From: Pseudolabrys sp.
GTDB taxonomy: Bacteria; Pseudomonadota; Alphaproteobacteria; Rhizobiales; Xanthobacteraceae
Assembly (NCBI GenBank): GCA_009694265.1
Contig: SHVM01000002.1
Span: 1-64,000, forward strand
Direction: 5' to 3'
DNA length: 64,000 nucleotides
The notes below the pieces were generated by a model, which did no database searches, had not been told where the DNA came from, and saw only the letters and a program-made list of their open reading frames with translations. Position 1 is the stretch's first letter, and each line of letters opens with the position of its first letter. This document shows, in pieces, positions 8,661 through 19,990 of this stretch. A program made the translations under genes and the position numbers.

Positions 8661-10694
8661 ATGTCCGCACCTCAAAACACCACCCACACCAACCGCCTCG
8701 CATCCGCGACCTCGCCCTATCTGCTGCAGCACAAGCACAATCCGGTGGACTGGTGGCAGTGGGGGCCGGACGCCTTGGCCGAGGCCAAGCGTTCAAACCG
8801 GCCGATCATGCTGTCGGTCGGCTATGCCGCCTGCCACTGGTGCCATGTTATGGCGCATGAAAGTTTCGAGGACGAGGCGACCGCGCAGGTGATGAACGAG
8901 CTGTTCGTCAACATCAAAGTCGATCGCGAGGAACGCCCCGACATCGACCAGATCTACATGAGCGCGCTGCATGCATTGGGCGAGCAGGGCGGCTGGCCGC
9001 TCACCATGTTTCTGACGCCCGAGGCCGAGCCGGTATGGGGCGGCACATATTTTCCCAAAGACACACGCTACGGCAGGCCGGCCTTCACCGATATTCTGCG
9101 CGAAGTGTCGCGCATGTTCCGCGAGGAGCCCGGCAAGATCGAGCAGAACCGCGCAGCGCTTTTGGCGCGGCTGGCCGACAAGGCGCGGCCCAAGGGCAAG
9201 GCGACCATCGGGCTGAAGGAGCTCGATGCTGCGGCGGCACAGCTCGGCAATATGTTCGACAAGGTTCACGGCGGCTTGCGCGGCGCGCCGAAATTTCCGC
9301 AGCCGGGCATTCTCGAAATGCTCTGGCGCGCGGGAATCAGAACGGGCGACGCAAAGTTCTTCGACACCGTCGCGCATTCATTGGAGCGCATGAGCGAGGG
9401 CGGCATCTACGATCATCTCGGCGGCGGCTTCTCGCGCTATTCGGTCGACGAGCGCTGGCTGGTGCCGCATTTCGAAAAGATGCTGTACGACAATGCGCAA
9501 CTTTTGGAATTGCTGGTGCTGGCGTTTCAGCGCAGTGGCACGCCGCTGTTCCGGACGCGCGCTGCTGAGACGATCGCGTGGCTGAGCCGCGAGATGACCA
9601 CGGGCGAGGGCGCGTTTGCCGCTTCGCTCGATGCCGATAGCGAGGACGAGGAGGGCAAGTTCTATGTCTGGTCGAAAAACGAGATCGTCGAGCTGATCGG
9701 GCCGGAGGCCGGTGAATTCTTTGCGCGCCATTACGATGTGAGCGACGGGGGAAATTTTGAGGGCCACAATATTCTCAACCGGCTCGCGGGCATTGCACGC
9801 AGCGAGGCCGACGAGGCGCGGCTGGCGAGCTTGCGCGCCATTCTGCTGGAGGCGCGCGCCAGCCGCGTGCGGCCGGGGCTCGACGACAAGGTGCTGGCCG
9901 ACTGGAACGGGCTGACCATCGCGGCGCTGGTCAACGCCGGCATTATCTTCGGCGAGCCGTCGTGGATCGCGATGGCGCGGCGCGCCTTCGATTTCATCAC
10001 CAAAACGATGACCAAGGGCGACCGGCTGGGACATTCCTGGCGCAGCGGCAAACTGCTGTTTCCGGGGCTGGCGTCGGACTTCGCCGCCATGATCCGCGCG
10101 GCGCTCGCGCTGCATGAGGCGACTGGCGACCGCGCGCTGCTCGAGCAGGCGCTACTCTGGCAGCACGCGATGGATGCGCATTACGCCGATCCCGACACCG
10201 GCGGCTATTACTGGAGCGCCGACGACGCCACTGATCTCTTGTTGCGGCCGCATTCCACGTCCGATGATGCAACGCCCAATCCCAACGCGGTGGCGGCGCA
10301 AAATCTGGTGCGACTGGCCGTGCTGGCCGGCGACGACAAATGGCGTGCGCGAGCCGACCGGTTGTTCGACGGCATTCTGTCGGCGGCCGAGCGCAATCTG
10401 TTCGGCCATGTGGCGCTGCTCAATGCGCTCGACCTGCGCCTGCGCGGCGCCGAGATCGTGGTGACCGGCTCGAATTCCGATGCGCTGTTGCAAGCGGCGC
10501 TCAAGCTGCCGTTCATTGGCCGCATCGTGCTGCGCGCGCCCACGCCTGCTGCGCTGCCCATTTCGCATCCGGCGCGCGACAAAATCACAGCGGCGCCCCA
10601 AGGCGCCGCTTTCGTCTGCGTGGGAGAGCGATGCTCGTTGCCGGTTGCGGCACCGATTCAACTTGCCAGCGCAGTCGCGGCGATGCGACTATAA
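8661..10694 (+). CDS. Thioredoxin domain-containing protein, DUF255 / YyaL (spermatogenesis-associated 20-like) family
   Basis: [55 protein letters not shown]. Confidence 0.93.
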   Translation: MSAPQNTTHTNRLASATSPYLLQHKHNPVDWWQWGPDALAEAKRSNRPIMLSVGYAACHWCHVMAHESFEDEATAQVMNELFVNIKVDREERPDIDQIYMSALHALGEQGGWPLTMFLTPEAEPVWGGTYFPKDTRYGRPAFTDILREVSRMFREEPGKIEQNRAALLARLADKARPKGKATIGLKELDAAAAQLGNMFDKVHGGLRGAPKFPQPGILEMLWRAGIRTGDAKFFDTVAHSLERMSEGGIYDHLGGGFSRYSVDERWLVPHFEKMLYDNAQLLELLVLAFQRSGTPLFRTRAAETIAWLSREMTTGEGAFAASLDADSEDEEGKFYVWSKNEIVELIGPEAGEFFARHYDVSDGGNFEGHNILNRLAGIARSEADEARLASLRAILLEARASRVRPGLDDKVLADWNGLTIAALVNAGIIFGEPSWIAMARRAFDFITKTMTKGDRLGHSWRSGKLLFPGLASDFAAMIRAALALHEATGDRALLEQALLWQHAMDAHYADPDTGGYYWSADDATDLLLRPHSTSDDATPNPNAVAAQNLVRLAVLAGDDKWRARADRLFDGILSAAERNLFGHVALLNALDLRLRGAEIVVTGSNSDALLQAALKLPFIGRIVLRAPTPAALPISHPARDKITAAPQGAAFVCVGERCSLPVAAPIQLASAVAAMRL

Positions 10695-10711
10695 CGTTTG
10701 CGCGCGGGGCC

Positions 10712-11719
10712 ATGCCGCAGGAAATTCAATATTGCACGTCGCCGGACGGCGTTCGTCTGGCCTATGCCACCCTCGGCAAAGGTCCGCCGATCGTGCGCGC
10801 ATTGCATTGGTTCTCCCACCTTGAACACGATCTGAAAAGCCCGGTGTTGAGTCACTTGGTGCTTGGGCTTTCGAAGGGGCATCGGTTGCTGCGTTATGAC
10901 GGACGCGGCAACGGCCTGTCGCAACGAGATGTCGACGACATATCCTTTGAACGCTGGGTGTCCGATTTGGAAACCGTGGCCAACGCCACCGGCTACGATC
11001 GATTTATTCTGGTTGGCATCTCACAAGGGGCCTCGGTCGCCATCGCCTATGCCGCGCGCCATCCGGAGCGGGTGTCGCATCTGATCATCTATGGCGGCTA
11101 TGCCCGCGGTCTGTTGCAACGCGACGGCGGCTTGGAAAAACAGCAGCAGGCCCTGGGCCTTTCGCGCGCTTTGGTGCGCGAAGGCTGGGGCAGCGAGGAA
11201 GAAAGTCACCGGCAATTTTTCACCTCGCAGTTTATCCCGGACGGCAATGCCGAACAGCAGCATTCGCTCAACGAGCTGGAACGCGTCAGCGCCGCGCCGG
11301 CCATGGCCGAGCGCACTCTGGTCGAGCTCGCCAATGTCAATGTCGCCGATCTGCTGTCAAAGGTGAAGGCGCCGACGCTGGTGCTGCATGTGCGCGGCGA
11401 CGTGCGCGTGCCGTTCGCGCTCGGTCAGGAAATCGCCGCCGGAATTCCGGGGGCTAAATTCGTGCCGCTGGAGGGCCGCAATCACATGTTCTTGCCGAAT
11501 GAGCCGGCACATCGCGAATTCCACAATGCGGTGGCGGTTTTTCTCGGCGGCAAGCCGACGCGTGGCGCGCTGCCGGGCACCGCCACACTCTGGCAGCGTC
11601 TGGAATCGGCAATCGGCAGCGTCGAGCGCAACTGGTTCATCAAGCTGGTCGTGATTTTCGCGGCACTCACCGGTGTGGCGATTTTCTTCCTGGAAATATG
11701 GCGCTTACTGCACCACTGA
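10712..11719 (+). CDS. Alpha/beta hydrolase with C-terminal transmembrane anchor
   Basis: YCTSPDGVRLAYATLGKGPPIV, nucleophile elbow VGISQGAS, HPERVSHLIIYGGYARG, C-terminal TM VVIFAALTGVAIFFLEIW. The track ORF start (10340) overlaps the previous gene; start moved to MPQEIQY. Confidence 0.8.
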   Translation: MPQEIQYCTSPDGVRLAYATLGKGPPIVRALHWFSHLEHDLKSPVLSHLVLGLSKGHRLLRYDGRGNGLSQRDVDDISFERWVSDLETVANATGYDRFILVGISQGASVAIAYAARHPERVSHLIIYGGYARGLLQRDGGLEKQQQALGLSRALVREGWGSEEESHRQFFTSQFIPDGNAEQQHSLNELERVSAAPAMAERTLVELANVNVADLLSKVKAPTLVLHVRGDVRVPFALGQEIAAGIPGAKFVPLEGRNHMFLPNEPAHREFHNAVAVFLGGKPTRGALPGTATLWQRLESAIGSVERNWFIKLVVIFAALTGVAIFFLEIWRLLHH

Positions 11720-11791
11720 GTTTGTTGGTACTCATGGAAACGGCCGGGACGAACCCGGCCGTTTGCATTTCGAGCCCGGTGTTTCCCCGGC

Positions 11792-13057
11792 TCAGGTATT
11801 CATACTCTCGAAGAACTCGTCGTTGTTCTTGGTGTTGCGCAGCTTGTCGAGTAGAAAGTCGATGGCGTCCATGGTGCCCATCGGGTTCAAGATTCGGCGC
11901 AGCACATACATCTTCTTGAGCACGGCCGGATCCACCAGCAATTCTTCCTTGCGGGTGCCGGAGCGCGTGATGTCGATGGCCGGGAAGGTGCGCTTGTCGG
12001 CAACCTTGCGGTCGAGGATGAGCTCGGAATTGCCGGTGCCCTTGAACTCTTCGAAAATCACTTCGTCCATGCGGCTGCCGGTATCGATCAGCGCGGTGGC
12101 GATGATGGTGAGCGAGCCGCCTTCCTCGATGTTGCGCGCGGCGCCAAAGAAGCGTTTCGGCCGTTGCAGCGCGTTGGCATCGACGCCGCCGGTCAGCACC
12201 TTGCCGGACGACGGCACCACGGTGTTGTAGGCGCGCCCGAGCCGCGTGATCGAATCGAGCAGGATCACCACGTCGCGCGAATGTTCGACCAGGCGCTTGG
12301 CTTTCTCGATCACCATTTCGGCGACCTGCACATGGCGCGAGGCCGGCTCGTCGAAGGTCGAGGAGATCACCTCGCCCTTGACCGAGCGCTGCATGTCGGT
12401 GACTTCCTCCGGCCGCTCGTCGATCAGCAGAACGATCAAATAGCATTCCGGGTGATTGGCGGTGATGGCGTGCGCGATGTTCTGCAGTAGCACGGTTTTG
12501 CCGGTGCGCGGCGGCGAAACGATGAGCGCGCGCTGGCCCTTGCCGATCGGCGAAACGATGTCGATGACGCGGGCCGAGAGATCCTTCTTGGTCGGATCTT
12601 CGTGCTCCATCTTCAAACGTTCATCCGGATAAAGCGGCGTCAGGTTGTCGAAATTTATTTTGTGGCGCGCCTTCTCGGGGTCCTCGAAATTAATAGTGTT
12701 TACCTTGAGCAGCGCGAAGTAGCGTTCGCCTTCTTTCGGGCTACGGATATGGCCTTCGACGGTGTCGCCGGTGCGCAGGCCGAAGCGGCGGATTTGCGAG
12801 GGCGAGACATAGATGTCGTCGGGGCCGGAGAGATAATTCGATTCCGGCGAGCGCAAAAAGCCGAAGCCGTCGGAGAGAACTTCGACCACGCCTTCGCCGA
12901 TAATGTCGATCTCGGCGGTTGCGAGCTGTTTGAGGATGGCGAACATCAGCTCCTGCTTGCGCAGGGTGCTGGCGTTTTCGACCTGGTGTTCTTCAGCAAA
13001 GGCGGTGAGTTCGGCCGGAGTCTTGGCCTTGAGGTCTTGGAGTTTCATTTCCCGCAT
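11792..13057 (-). CDS. rho: Transcription termination factor Rho
   Basis: [61 protein letters not shown]. Confidence 0.98.
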   Translation of the reverse strand: MREMKLQDLKAKTPAELTAFAEEHQVENASTLRKQELMFAILKQLATAEIDIIGEGVVEVLSDGFGFLRSPESNYLSGPDDIYVSPSQIRRFGLRTGDTVEGHIRSPKEGERYFALLKVNTINFEDPEKARHKINFDNLTPLYPDERLKMEHEDPTKKDLSARVIDIVSPIGKGQRALIVSPPRTGKTVLLQNIAHAITANHPECYLIVLLIDERPEEVTDMQRSVKGEVISSTFDEPASRHVQVAEMVIEKAKRLVEHSRDVVILLDSITRLGRAYNTVVPSSGKVLTGGVDANALQRPKRFFGAARNIEEGGSLTIIATALIDTGSRMDEVIFEEFKGTGNSELILDRKVADKRTFPAIDITRSGTRKEELLVDPAVLKKMYVLRRILNPMGTMDAIDFLLDKLRNTKNNDEFFESMNT

Positions 13058-13326
13058 GGGGGGTTTACGTCCTTGGGAGAGTAACCGGTGGAGTCCAAAA
13101 AATAAAAAGACTCAAAACCGAGTGACTTAAGGGAGAGAGATCGCAGGTCTGGGGTGGCGAGGGAGTTTTTGGAAAAACGCCCGGGACCCGATGTTGTCGC
13201 CGGCCCTTAATCTCGGGAGCCGGAACGCGACTGCATCCGCCTGCGTTCGGTGGGAAAGACAAACATATGCGGAACATGCGATTTGCGCAAGGGCGGCGCG
13301 CCGCTGTGCACGAATTAATGCTTATT

Positions 13327-13749
13327 TTAGAAGGGTTTGAGCACCGCCAGCAGCACAATCGCGATCATCAAGACCGTCGGTATCTCGTTGACGATACGAT
13401 AGAATTTCTGAGTGTGCCGGTTGCGGTCGAAGCTGAATTCGACCACCCAATGGCTCAACAAGACGTGGGCGGCCGACAAGGCTATGACCAGCGCGAACTT
13501 GATGTGAAACCAGGTGGCGCCGATCCACTGGCCCTGCAACACCAGGACGATGCCGAAGATCCAGGTCAGCGCCATCGCCGGGTTCATGATGAAGTTGAGC
13601 AGCCGGCGTTCCATCGCCTTGAAGGTCTCCGAGGCGTCGGAGCCGGGTTTTGCCGCTGCGTGATAGACGAACAGCCGCGGCAGATAGAGCAGGCCGGCCA
13701 TCCATGCAATGACCGCGATGATGTGTAAGGCTTTCAGCCAGAGGTACAT
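13327..13749 (-). CDS. hemJ: Protoporphyrinogen IX oxidase HemJ
   Basis: WLKALHIIAVIAWMAGLLYLPRLFVYH...; HemJ family between rho and hemE. Confidence 0.88.
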   Translation of the reverse strand: MYLWLKALHIIAVIAWMAGLLYLPRLFVYHAAAKPGSDASETFKAMERRLLNFIMNPAMALTWIFGIVLVLQGQWIGATWFHIKFALVIALSAAHVLLSHWVVEFSFDRNRHTQKFYRIVNEIPTVLMIAIVLLAVLKPF

Positions 13750-13770
13750 GGTGTAGTCCCGTCGTGGGGC

Positions 13771-13869
13771 GATCCTTCGAGACGCGGTCCTTCGGCCCGC
13801 TCCTCAGGATGAGGCCTCATGGTTAGGAGCGCAGCAACGCTGCGCGTCTCGAACCATGACTCAGGATAC
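13771..13869. repeat. Palindromic repeat (ccttcgagacgcgg...tcctcaggatgagg; ggttaggagcgcagcaacgctgcgcgtctcgaacc)
   Basis: Direct inspection; same family as part of 51819-51938. Confidence 0.7.
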
Positions 13870-13886
13870 GTTCGGCGGCAATCTGA

Positions 13887-14912
13887 TCAACCCCGCACTC
13901 TTTTCAGCATCCGCTCAACATGCGCGATTGGCGTGTCGGGAAGAATACCATGGCCGAGATTGAAAATGAGCGGGCCGTTCGACAGCGCCGCCATCACATC
14001 ATCGACTTCGCGGTCGAGCGCGGCGCCACCGGCGAGCAAGGCGAGCGGATCGACATTGCCTTGCACCGTAACGCGCGGCTGAAGAATGTCATGCGCGAGG
14101 CTGCGCAGAAATGTCCAGTCGAGCCCGATCCCATCGACGCCAGTCGCGATCGCATAGGGTAGCGCCATAGCGCCGGCCCCACGTGGAAAGCCGATAATTT
14201 TTGCGCCTGGCACCTGACGCCGCACGCCGGCCACGATTTTCTCGGTCGGCTGAATGCACCAGCGATCGAATTGTTCCGGCGACAGCACGCCCGCCCAGGT
14301 GTCGAAGATCTGCACCACTTCGGCGCCGGCCTTGAGCTGGCCGGCCAGATATTCGATCGAGCCTTGCACCAACAGGTCGATCAACGTTGAAAAATTTTCC
14401 GGATCGCGCAGCGCAAACAGTCGCGCCGGCGCCTGGTCGGGCGTCGCCTCGCCGGCCACCATATAGGTCGCCACCGTCCAGGGCGCGCCGCAAAATCCGA
14501 TCAATGCCGTCTTGCTATCGAGCGCGGATTTGACACGGGCCACCGTCTCATAAACAGGCGCCAGGATTTTTCCATCGATGGTCTCGCGCAAACTCGCCAG
14601 CGCCGCGGCATCGGTGAGCGGTTCGAGTTTGGGCCCCTCGCCAGCCAAAAATTCAACCTTTCGACCAAGTGCTAGCGGCACAATTAAAATGTCGGAAAAT
14701 AAAATAGCGGCATCGAAACCGAACCGACACACGGGTTGCAGCGTCACCTCGGCTGCAAGTTTCGGATTAAAACAGAGATCGAGAAAGCCGCCTGCTTTCT
14801 CCCGCACCGCACGATATTCCGGTAAATACCGCCCGGCCTGCCGCATCATCCAGACCGGCGGCACAGCTTCCCGTTCTCGTGCAAGCACACGAAGTAGTGG
14901 TTTTATCCCCAT
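13887..14912 (-). CDS. hemE: Uroporphyrinogen decarboxylase
   Basis: KPLLRVLA...[46 protein letters not shown]. Start at MGIKPLL (14912) preferred over the track start at 14993. Confidence 0.95.
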   Translation of the reverse strand: MGIKPLLRVLAREREAVPPVWMMRQAGRYLPEYRAVREKAGGFLDLCFNPKLAAEVTLQPVCRFGFDAAILFSDILIVPLALGRKVEFLAGEGPKLEPLTDAAALASLRETIDGKILAPVYETVARVKSALDSKTALIGFCGAPWTVATYMVAGEATPDQAPARLFALRDPENFSTLIDLLVQGSIEYLAGQLKAGAEVVQIFDTWAGVLSPEQFDRWCIQPTEKIVAGVRRQVPGAKIIGFPRGAGAMALPYAIATGVDGIGLDWTFLRSLAHDILQPRVTVQGNVDPLALLAGGAALDREVDDVMAALSNGPLIFNLGHGILPDTPIAHVERMLKRVRG

Positions 14913-15292
14913 GCTCTCAGCTTTCCGGACTTCTTTTCTAAAAACTCTAATTAGATTCTTTGTAGTGTTTATTAGGTCGTTGATTGGACTCATGACTTGC
15001 GATCGTGTTTCTGTCCACTGGATGGCAATCCCGGATTCAGATGTGGGCTTAAACCAGCATCTAATCGTTCACCGCGGAAAGCGTAGTTTTATGGGGCTTT
15101 TATAGCGTTATCCCCTACTGTCCCCAGAGCGCTGTCCACATCCCCACATCAAGACCTGATAGACGCCCGTAAGATTGTCCCGCGGGCCAGCCATGTGGAC
15201 GGAAATTGCACTCGCTCTCCGTGTTAGCTTGCGTGGCGGTTAAAGCCGTGGCCTGCTCCCTTGTATCCACAATCCATCCTGCAGCTATACAG
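14880..15292. other. Putative chromosomal replication origin (oriC)
   Basis: hemE/ppsR intergenic region, the position of Caulobacter and Rhizobiales origins. DnaA-box-like 9-mers: TTATCCCCA 14903-14911, TTATCCCCT 15108-15116, CTGTCCACA 15132-15140, GTATCCACA 15263-15271. AT-rich stretch about 14930-14985; divergent flanking genes. Confidence 0.75.
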
Positions 15293-16126
15293 ATGTCGAA
15301 CACCGGTTATTTTCATCTCCATCTGGTTTCCGACGCCACCGGCGAGACCCTGATTATGGTCGCGCGTGCTGCTGCGGCGCAATACGCCAATGTGTCTCCG
15401 GTCGAGCATCTCTACCCGATGGTGCGCTCGAAGAAGCAACTCGATCACGCGCTGGCCGAAATTACCGAGGCGCCCGGCCTCGTGCTTTATACCTTGCTTG
15501 AAGAAGACCTGATTCAACTGTTGGAAGATAAATGCCGCGAGCTCGGCCTGCCCTGCATGTCGGTGCTGGGTCCGGTGCTGCGGCTGTTTCAGTCTTATCT
15601 CGGCGCCGAGACCATCCACCGCGTCGGCGCCCAGCACGTGCTCAATGCGGAATATTTCCAGCGCATCGACGCGCTCAACTACACGATGTTTCATGACGAC
15701 GGCCAGCATATCGAAGGGCTGGAGGAGGCCGATGTGGTGCTGATCGGCGTCTCGCGCACATCGAAAACGCCGACTTCGATCTATCTCGCCAATCGCGGCG
15801 TCAAAACGGGCAACGTGCCGCTGGTGCCGGGCGTGCCGCTGGCGCCGCAAGTCGAGGCGCTGACGCGGCCGCTGGTGATCGGGCTTTATGCGAGCCCCGA
15901 GCGCATCGTGCAAATCCGCGAGAACCGGCTGCTCGGCCTCAATGCCCATCGCGACGACGATCAATATATCGACAAGACCGCGGTCGCCGAGGAGGTGGCT
16001 TATTCGCGGAGGCTTTGCGCCAAACATAACTGGCCGAGCATCGACGTGACGCGGCGCTCGATCGAGGAAACCGCCGCCGGCGTCATGAAGCTGTTGACCG
16101 AGCGCCGCCGCGCGCCGGGGAAATAG
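15293..16126 (+). CDS. Pyruvate, phosphate dikinase regulatory protein (PPSR/DUF299)
   Basis: [51 protein letters not shown]-like [10 protein letters not shown]. Start at MSNTGYF. Confidence 0.93.
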   Translation: MSNTGYFHLHLVSDATGETLIMVARAAAAQYANVSPVEHLYPMVRSKKQLDHALAEITEAPGLVLYTLLEEDLIQLLEDKCRELGLPCMSVLGPVLRLFQSYLGAETIHRVGAQHVLNAEYFQRIDALNYTMFHDDGQHIEGLEEADVVLIGVSRTSKTPTSIYLANRGVKTGNVPLVPGVPLAPQVEALTRPLVIGLYASPERIVQIRENRLLGLNAHRDDDQYIDKTAVAEEVAYSRRLCAKHNWPSIDVTRRSIEETAAGVMKLLTERRRAPGK

Positions 16127-16128
16127 CC

Positions 16129-16737
16129 ATGCCGCTCTGGCTCGCCCGTCAGCCGCTGGTGCTCGCCTCGAAAAGCGACGTGCGCGGTAAGATTCTTGGC
16201 GCCGCGGGTCTGCGCTTCGAGACCAGGCCGGCGCAGATCGACGAGCGCGCGGTTGAAGCCAAAGCAGGCGCGTCCGATGCCGCCGCCGCGGCGAGCCTTC
16301 TGGCGCGCGCCAAGGCCGATGCCGTGGCGGCCTCGCAGCCCGGCCGTGTGGTGCTCGGCGCCGATCAGACACTGGCGCTGGGGGCTGAGCGCTTCAGCAA
16401 ACCGGCGAACCGCGCCGCGGCGATTGAGCAGTTGCGCACGCTTCGCGGCAAAACCCATGCGCTGCATTCGGCGCTCGCGCTGGTGCGCGACGGCGTCGAG
16501 CTGTTTTCCTATGCCGACACCGCGCGGCTGACCATGCGCGATGTCTCCGACCGTTTCGTCGACGATTATCTCGACATGGCGGGGGATGCCGCGCTGAGCA
16601 GCGTCGGCGGCTATCAGCTCGAAGGCGTCGGCATTCATCTGTTCGAGCGGGTCGAGGGCGACTATTTCACCATTCTCGGCCTGCCGCTGTTGCCGCTGCT
16701 GGCGTTTTTGCGGCAGAACAAGTTCGTCGATGGTTGA
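16129..16737 (+). CDS. Maf-like nucleotide pyrophosphatase
   Basis: [75 protein letters not shown]. Confidence 0.92.
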   Translation: MPLWLARQPLVLASKSDVRGKILGAAGLRFETRPAQIDERAVEAKAGASDAAAAASLLARAKADAVAASQPGRVVLGADQTLALGAERFSKPANRAAAIEQLRTLRGKTHALHSALALVRDGVELFSYADTARLTMRDVSDRFVDDYLDMAGDAALSSVGGYQLEGVGIHLFERVEGDYFTILGLPLLPLLAFLRQNKFVDG

Positions 16738-17338
16738 AAAAATGTTTGTGCTTGGCCTGACCGGCTCGATCGGCATGGGAAAATCCACCACGGCGAAAAT
16801 GTTCGCCGCGGAAGGCGTGCCCGTGCAGGATGCCGATGCCGTCGTGCACCGGCTCTATGAAGGCGAGGCGACGGGCGAGATCGAGGCCGCGTTTCCAGGC
16901 AGCACCGCGAACGGCAGGGTGAACCGTGAAAAGCTGTCGCGCGTGCTCGGCGACCCGGCCGCCATCAAAAAGCTCGAGCAAATCGTGCATCCATTGGTGG
17001 CTCGGGCGCGCGATAAGTTCCTGGCGGAGGCCGAGCGCGGCGGCGCCAAGGTGGCGGTGCTCGATATTCCGCTGCTGTTCGAGACCGGCGGGGAAGCTCG
17101 CTGCGACGCGGTGGCCGTGGTATCGGCGCCCGCCGATATGCAGCGCGCGCGCGCCTTCGAGCGTTCCGGCATGACCGATGGCAAGCTTGCCGCCATCATG
17201 GCCAAGCAGATGCCGGACGCAGAAAAGCGCCGGCGCGCCGATTTTGTGGTGGATACGTCGAAAGGATTCGACGCTGCTCGCGCCCAGGTGCGTGAAATTC
17301 TCGCCCGCATTGCTACAATGCCGAATCGAAAGAAATAG
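16730..17338 (+). CDS. coaE: Dephospho-CoA kinase
   Basis: [44 protein letters not shown]. Confidence 0.95.
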   Translation: MVEKMFVLGLTGSIGMGKSTTAKMFAAEGVPVQDADAVVHRLYEGEATGEIEAAFPGSTANGRVNREKLSRVLGDPAAIKKLEQIVHPLVARARDKFLAEAERGGAKVAVLDIPLLFETGGEARCDAVAVVSAPADMQRARAFERSGMTDGKLAAIMAKQMPDAEKRRRADFVVDTSKGFDAARAQVREILARIATMPNRKK

Positions 17339-17344
17339 CGGCAC

Positions 17345-18034
17345 ATGCGCGAAATCGTCCTCGACACCGAAACCACCGGCCTCGATCCCGGCCAGGGCCA
17401 CCGCCTGGTCGAGCTCGGCTGCATCGAGCTGCTCAACCGGATTCCGACCGGCGCGGTGTTTCACAGCTATCTCAATCCGGAACGCGACATGCCGGCGGAA
17501 GCCTTCGCCATTCACGGGCTGGCGACGGATTTCTTGAAAGATAAGCCGCGTTTTTCCGACATCGCCGATGACTTTCTTGCCTTCATCGGCGACGCGCCGC
17601 TGGTGATCCACAATGCCGGCTTCGACCACGGCTTTCTCAATGCCGAGCTCAAGCGGATCGCGCGCGCGCTGATCGCGCGCGAGCGGCTGGTCGACACGCT
17701 TCTGCTGGCGCGCCGCAAGCATCCGGCCGGACCCAACCGGCTCGACGATCTCTGCGCGCGCTACGCAATCGACAATTCGCGCCGTACCAAGCATGGCGCG
17801 CTGCTCGATGCCGAGATCCTGGCCGAGGTCTATCTGGAGCTGATTGGCGCGCGTCAGGCGCAGCTTGGTCTCGCCGAAAGCGTCGAGCGCCGCGCCAAGG
17901 GAAACGACGGCGTCGTGATGCGGCGCGAACGCAGCGTGGCGCTGGAGCCGCGCATCTGCAATGCCGATCGCGCGGCGCACCGTAAATTCGTGGCGACGCT
18001 GGGCGAGAATGCCGTATGGCGGGATTATTTGTAG
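17345..18034 (+). CDS. dnaQ: DNA polymerase III epsilon subunit (3'-5' exonuclease)
   Basis: [63 protein letters not shown]. Confidence 0.96.
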   Translation: MREIVLDTETTGLDPGQGHRLVELGCIELLNRIPTGAVFHSYLNPERDMPAEAFAIHGLATDFLKDKPRFSDIADDFLAFIGDAPLVIHNAGFDHGFLNAELKRIARALIARERLVDTLLLARRKHPAGPNRLDDLCARYAIDNSRRTKHGALLDAEILAEVYLELIGARQAQLGLAESVERRAKGNDGVVMRRERSVALEPRICNADRAAHRKFVATLGENAVWRDYL

Positions 18035-18041
18035 GAAGGGG

Positions 18042-18551
18042 TTAGCTTTGCGCGGGCGGCGCTTCGGCCTGCGCTTGCGCCAATTTCTGGCGGTACAGCC
18101 CGACGAAATCCACCGGATCGAGCAGCAGCGGCGGGAAGCCGCCATTGCGCACGGCATTAGCAATGATCTCGCGCGCGAACGGAAACAACAGGCGCGGGCA
18201 TTCAATCAGCACGACTGCATTCAGGCTTTCCGGCGGCACGTTACGGATGCGGAACACGCCGGCGAATGTCAGCTCGAAGTGGAACATCAAGCTGCCTTTA
18301 AGCTCCGCCTTGCCTTCGAGTTTGAGCATCACCTCGATGTCGGTGTCGGTCATCGGCGCGGCGGCGACGTTGATCTGGATGCCAATCTGCGGCGGCTCCT
18401 GGCCGGGGGCCAAGGACTGCGGCGAATTCGGATTCTCGAACGAGAAATCCTTGATGTATTGCACCACCACATTGAGTTGCGGCTGCAGCTCCTCGGACGG
18501 GCCGCCATTGGTCATCGACATGAATTCTCCTTTTCGGCGGTTGGCTAACAT
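18042..18551 (-). CDS. secB: Protein-export chaperone SecB
   Basis: [68 protein letters not shown]. Confidence 0.95.
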   Translation of the reverse strand: MLANRRKGEFMSMTNGGPSEELQPQLNVVVQYIKDFSFENPNSPQSLAPGQEPPQIGIQINVAAAPMTDTDIEVMLKLEGKAELKGSLMFHFELTFAGVFRIRNVPPESLNAVVLIECPRLLFPFAREIIANAVRNGGFPPLLLDPVDFVGLYRQKLAQAQAEAPPAQS

Positions 18552-18582
18552 GGCGTCCTAAGTGGAACAAGGACGCGGTTTT

Positions 18583-19044
18583 TTAGCGGTTACGGTCGTC
18601 TTCGCGTTGGTCGGGCAGCACGGGCCCGGGCACGCGGCGCCATTGCTCGGGCGGCAGGTCCACCACGCCGTCGCCGCGCGGTTGCGGCGGCCCGCGGAAA
18701 AGCAGCGCACCGAGCCCCCGGCGCAGCGGCGCGATGAGTAGCAAAAGCCCCGCGACATCGGTTATAAAGCCTGGAATTAACAGGAGAATCCCGGCCAAAA
18801 GGGTGAGGGCCCCGTGGCCGTCGGCCTGCAGCGAGCTCATGCTGCCTTCGTTGAGTGCGACACGGGCACGGGCGATATGACTGCCGCCGGCATGGCGCAG
18901 CACCAGACCGCCGGCGAGCGAGGTCGCCAGCAGCAGGCTCAAGGCCCACACAAAGCCGATGGTGGCCGCCACCGCGATGAATACCGCCAGTTCCACCAGT
19001 GGCAGCGCCACAATTGCCAATAGCAGCCATTTTGCCACATTCAT
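18583..19044 (-). CDS. fxsA: FxsA family membrane protein
   Basis: WLLLAIVALPLVELAVFIAVAATIGF, ALTLLAGILLLIPGFITDVAGLLLLIAPLR. Start at MNVAKWL. Confidence 0.88.
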   Translation of the reverse strand: MNVAKWLLLAIVALPLVELAVFIAVAATIGFVWALSLLLATSLAGGLVLRHAGGSHIARARVALNEGSMSSLQADGHGALTLLAGILLLIPGFITDVAGLLLLIAPLRRGLGALLFRGPPQPRGDGVVDLPPEQWRRVPGPVLPDQREDDRNR

Positions 19045-19240
19045 CGGCCTGTCTCTTGTCGGCTTATGTTGGCGTCCGCGTCCTGATCGTCTAAGCTTTA
19101 TCCGTGAGGCACGATTGAGCCGGGATGCTGGTGCGAGGCCTATGGAACGGCGCGGCCGCCAGCATACATAGTCCTGGTGGAACCGGCCGCTACGCCGTGT
19201 AGGGGCCGAACGCTGATCTGCCGTTATGGTAGCCGAAAGC

Positions 19241-19954
19241 ATGCGAGACGTGTTCGACATCTACACCATCATATTCCTGGCGCTCGCGGCGTTCATCTTC
19301 CTGCGATTGCGCAGCGTGCTGGGTCAGCGCACCGGGCGGGAACGCCCGCCTTACGATCCCTATGCCGCGCGCGAACCGGCGCGGCCAGCGGCCGAGAAAG
19401 TCGTCGCGCTGCCCAATCGCACGCCGGAAGCTGTTGCACAGAAGCCGGCCGCGCCCGCCGAGCCGGTCGAGCGCTGGAAAGACGTGGCCGAGCCCGGCTC
19501 CGCCGTCGCCAGCGGCCTCGATGCGATCGCCGCCGCCGCTCCCGATTTTGACGCCAAGCATTTTCTGACCGGCGCGCGCGCGGCTTACGAGATGATCGTC
19601 AACGCCTATGCCGAAGGCGACCGCCGCACGCTGAAGAATCTGCTGTCGCGCGAAGTCTATGACGGCCTCGAGGCCGCCATAACCGAGCGCGAAAAACGCG
19701 GCGACACGGTGGAGAGCCGCTTTGTGTCGATCGACAATGCCGAAATCGCCGCCGCCGAAGTGCGCGCCCGCAATGCGCAGGTGACCGTGCGCTTCCAATC
19801 CAAGCTGGTGTCGGTGACGCGCGACAAGAGCGGCAACGTCATCGACGGCAATGCCGAGAAGGTCACCGACGTCACCGACGTGTGGACCTTCGCCCGGGAT
19901 GCATCGTCGCGCGATCCGAACTGGAAATTGGTCGCCACCGAAGCCGGGCAATAA
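19241..19954 (+). CDS. Tim44/TimA family protein
   Basis: DVFDIYTIIFLALAAFIFLRLRSVLGQRTG; C-terminal Tim44 domain FLTGARAAYEMIVNAYAEGDRRTLKNLLSREVYDGL. Confidence 0.92.
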   Translation: MRDVFDIYTIIFLALAAFIFLRLRSVLGQRTGRERPPYDPYAAREPARPAAEKVVALPNRTPEAVAQKPAAPAEPVERWKDVAEPGSAVASGLDAIAAAAPDFDAKHFLTGARAAYEMIVNAYAEGDRRTLKNLLSREVYDGLEAAITEREKRGDTVESRFVSIDNAEIAAAEVRARNAQVTVRFQSKLVSVTRDKSGNVIDGNAEKVTDVTDVWTFARDASSRDPNWKLVATEAGQ

Positions 19955-19990
19955 GCGGATGGCGCCGCCGCATTCACGGTCTCCCATTTT

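Noticed and set aside
8461-8796. 111-aa minus-strand ORF containing SCRHSGFGFACPGMTAESWKS
   Set aside because: Translation of a palindromic repeat region; not a gene.
9378-10115. 245-aa minus-strand ORF
   Set aside because: Antisense to the DUF255 gene; no independent support.
10340-10711. Extended N-terminus of the alpha/beta hydrolase ORF
   Set aside because: Overlaps the DUF255 gene 3' end in another frame; protein homology begins at MPQEIQYCTSPDG.
14913-14993. HemE N-terminal extension [27 protein letters not shown]
   Set aside because: Falls in the AT-rich intergenic/oriC region and does not resemble HemE N-termini; start placed at MGIKPLL.
16667-18205. 512-aa minus-strand ORF
   Set aside because: Antisense to maf/coaE/dnaQ, all clearly real on the plus strand.
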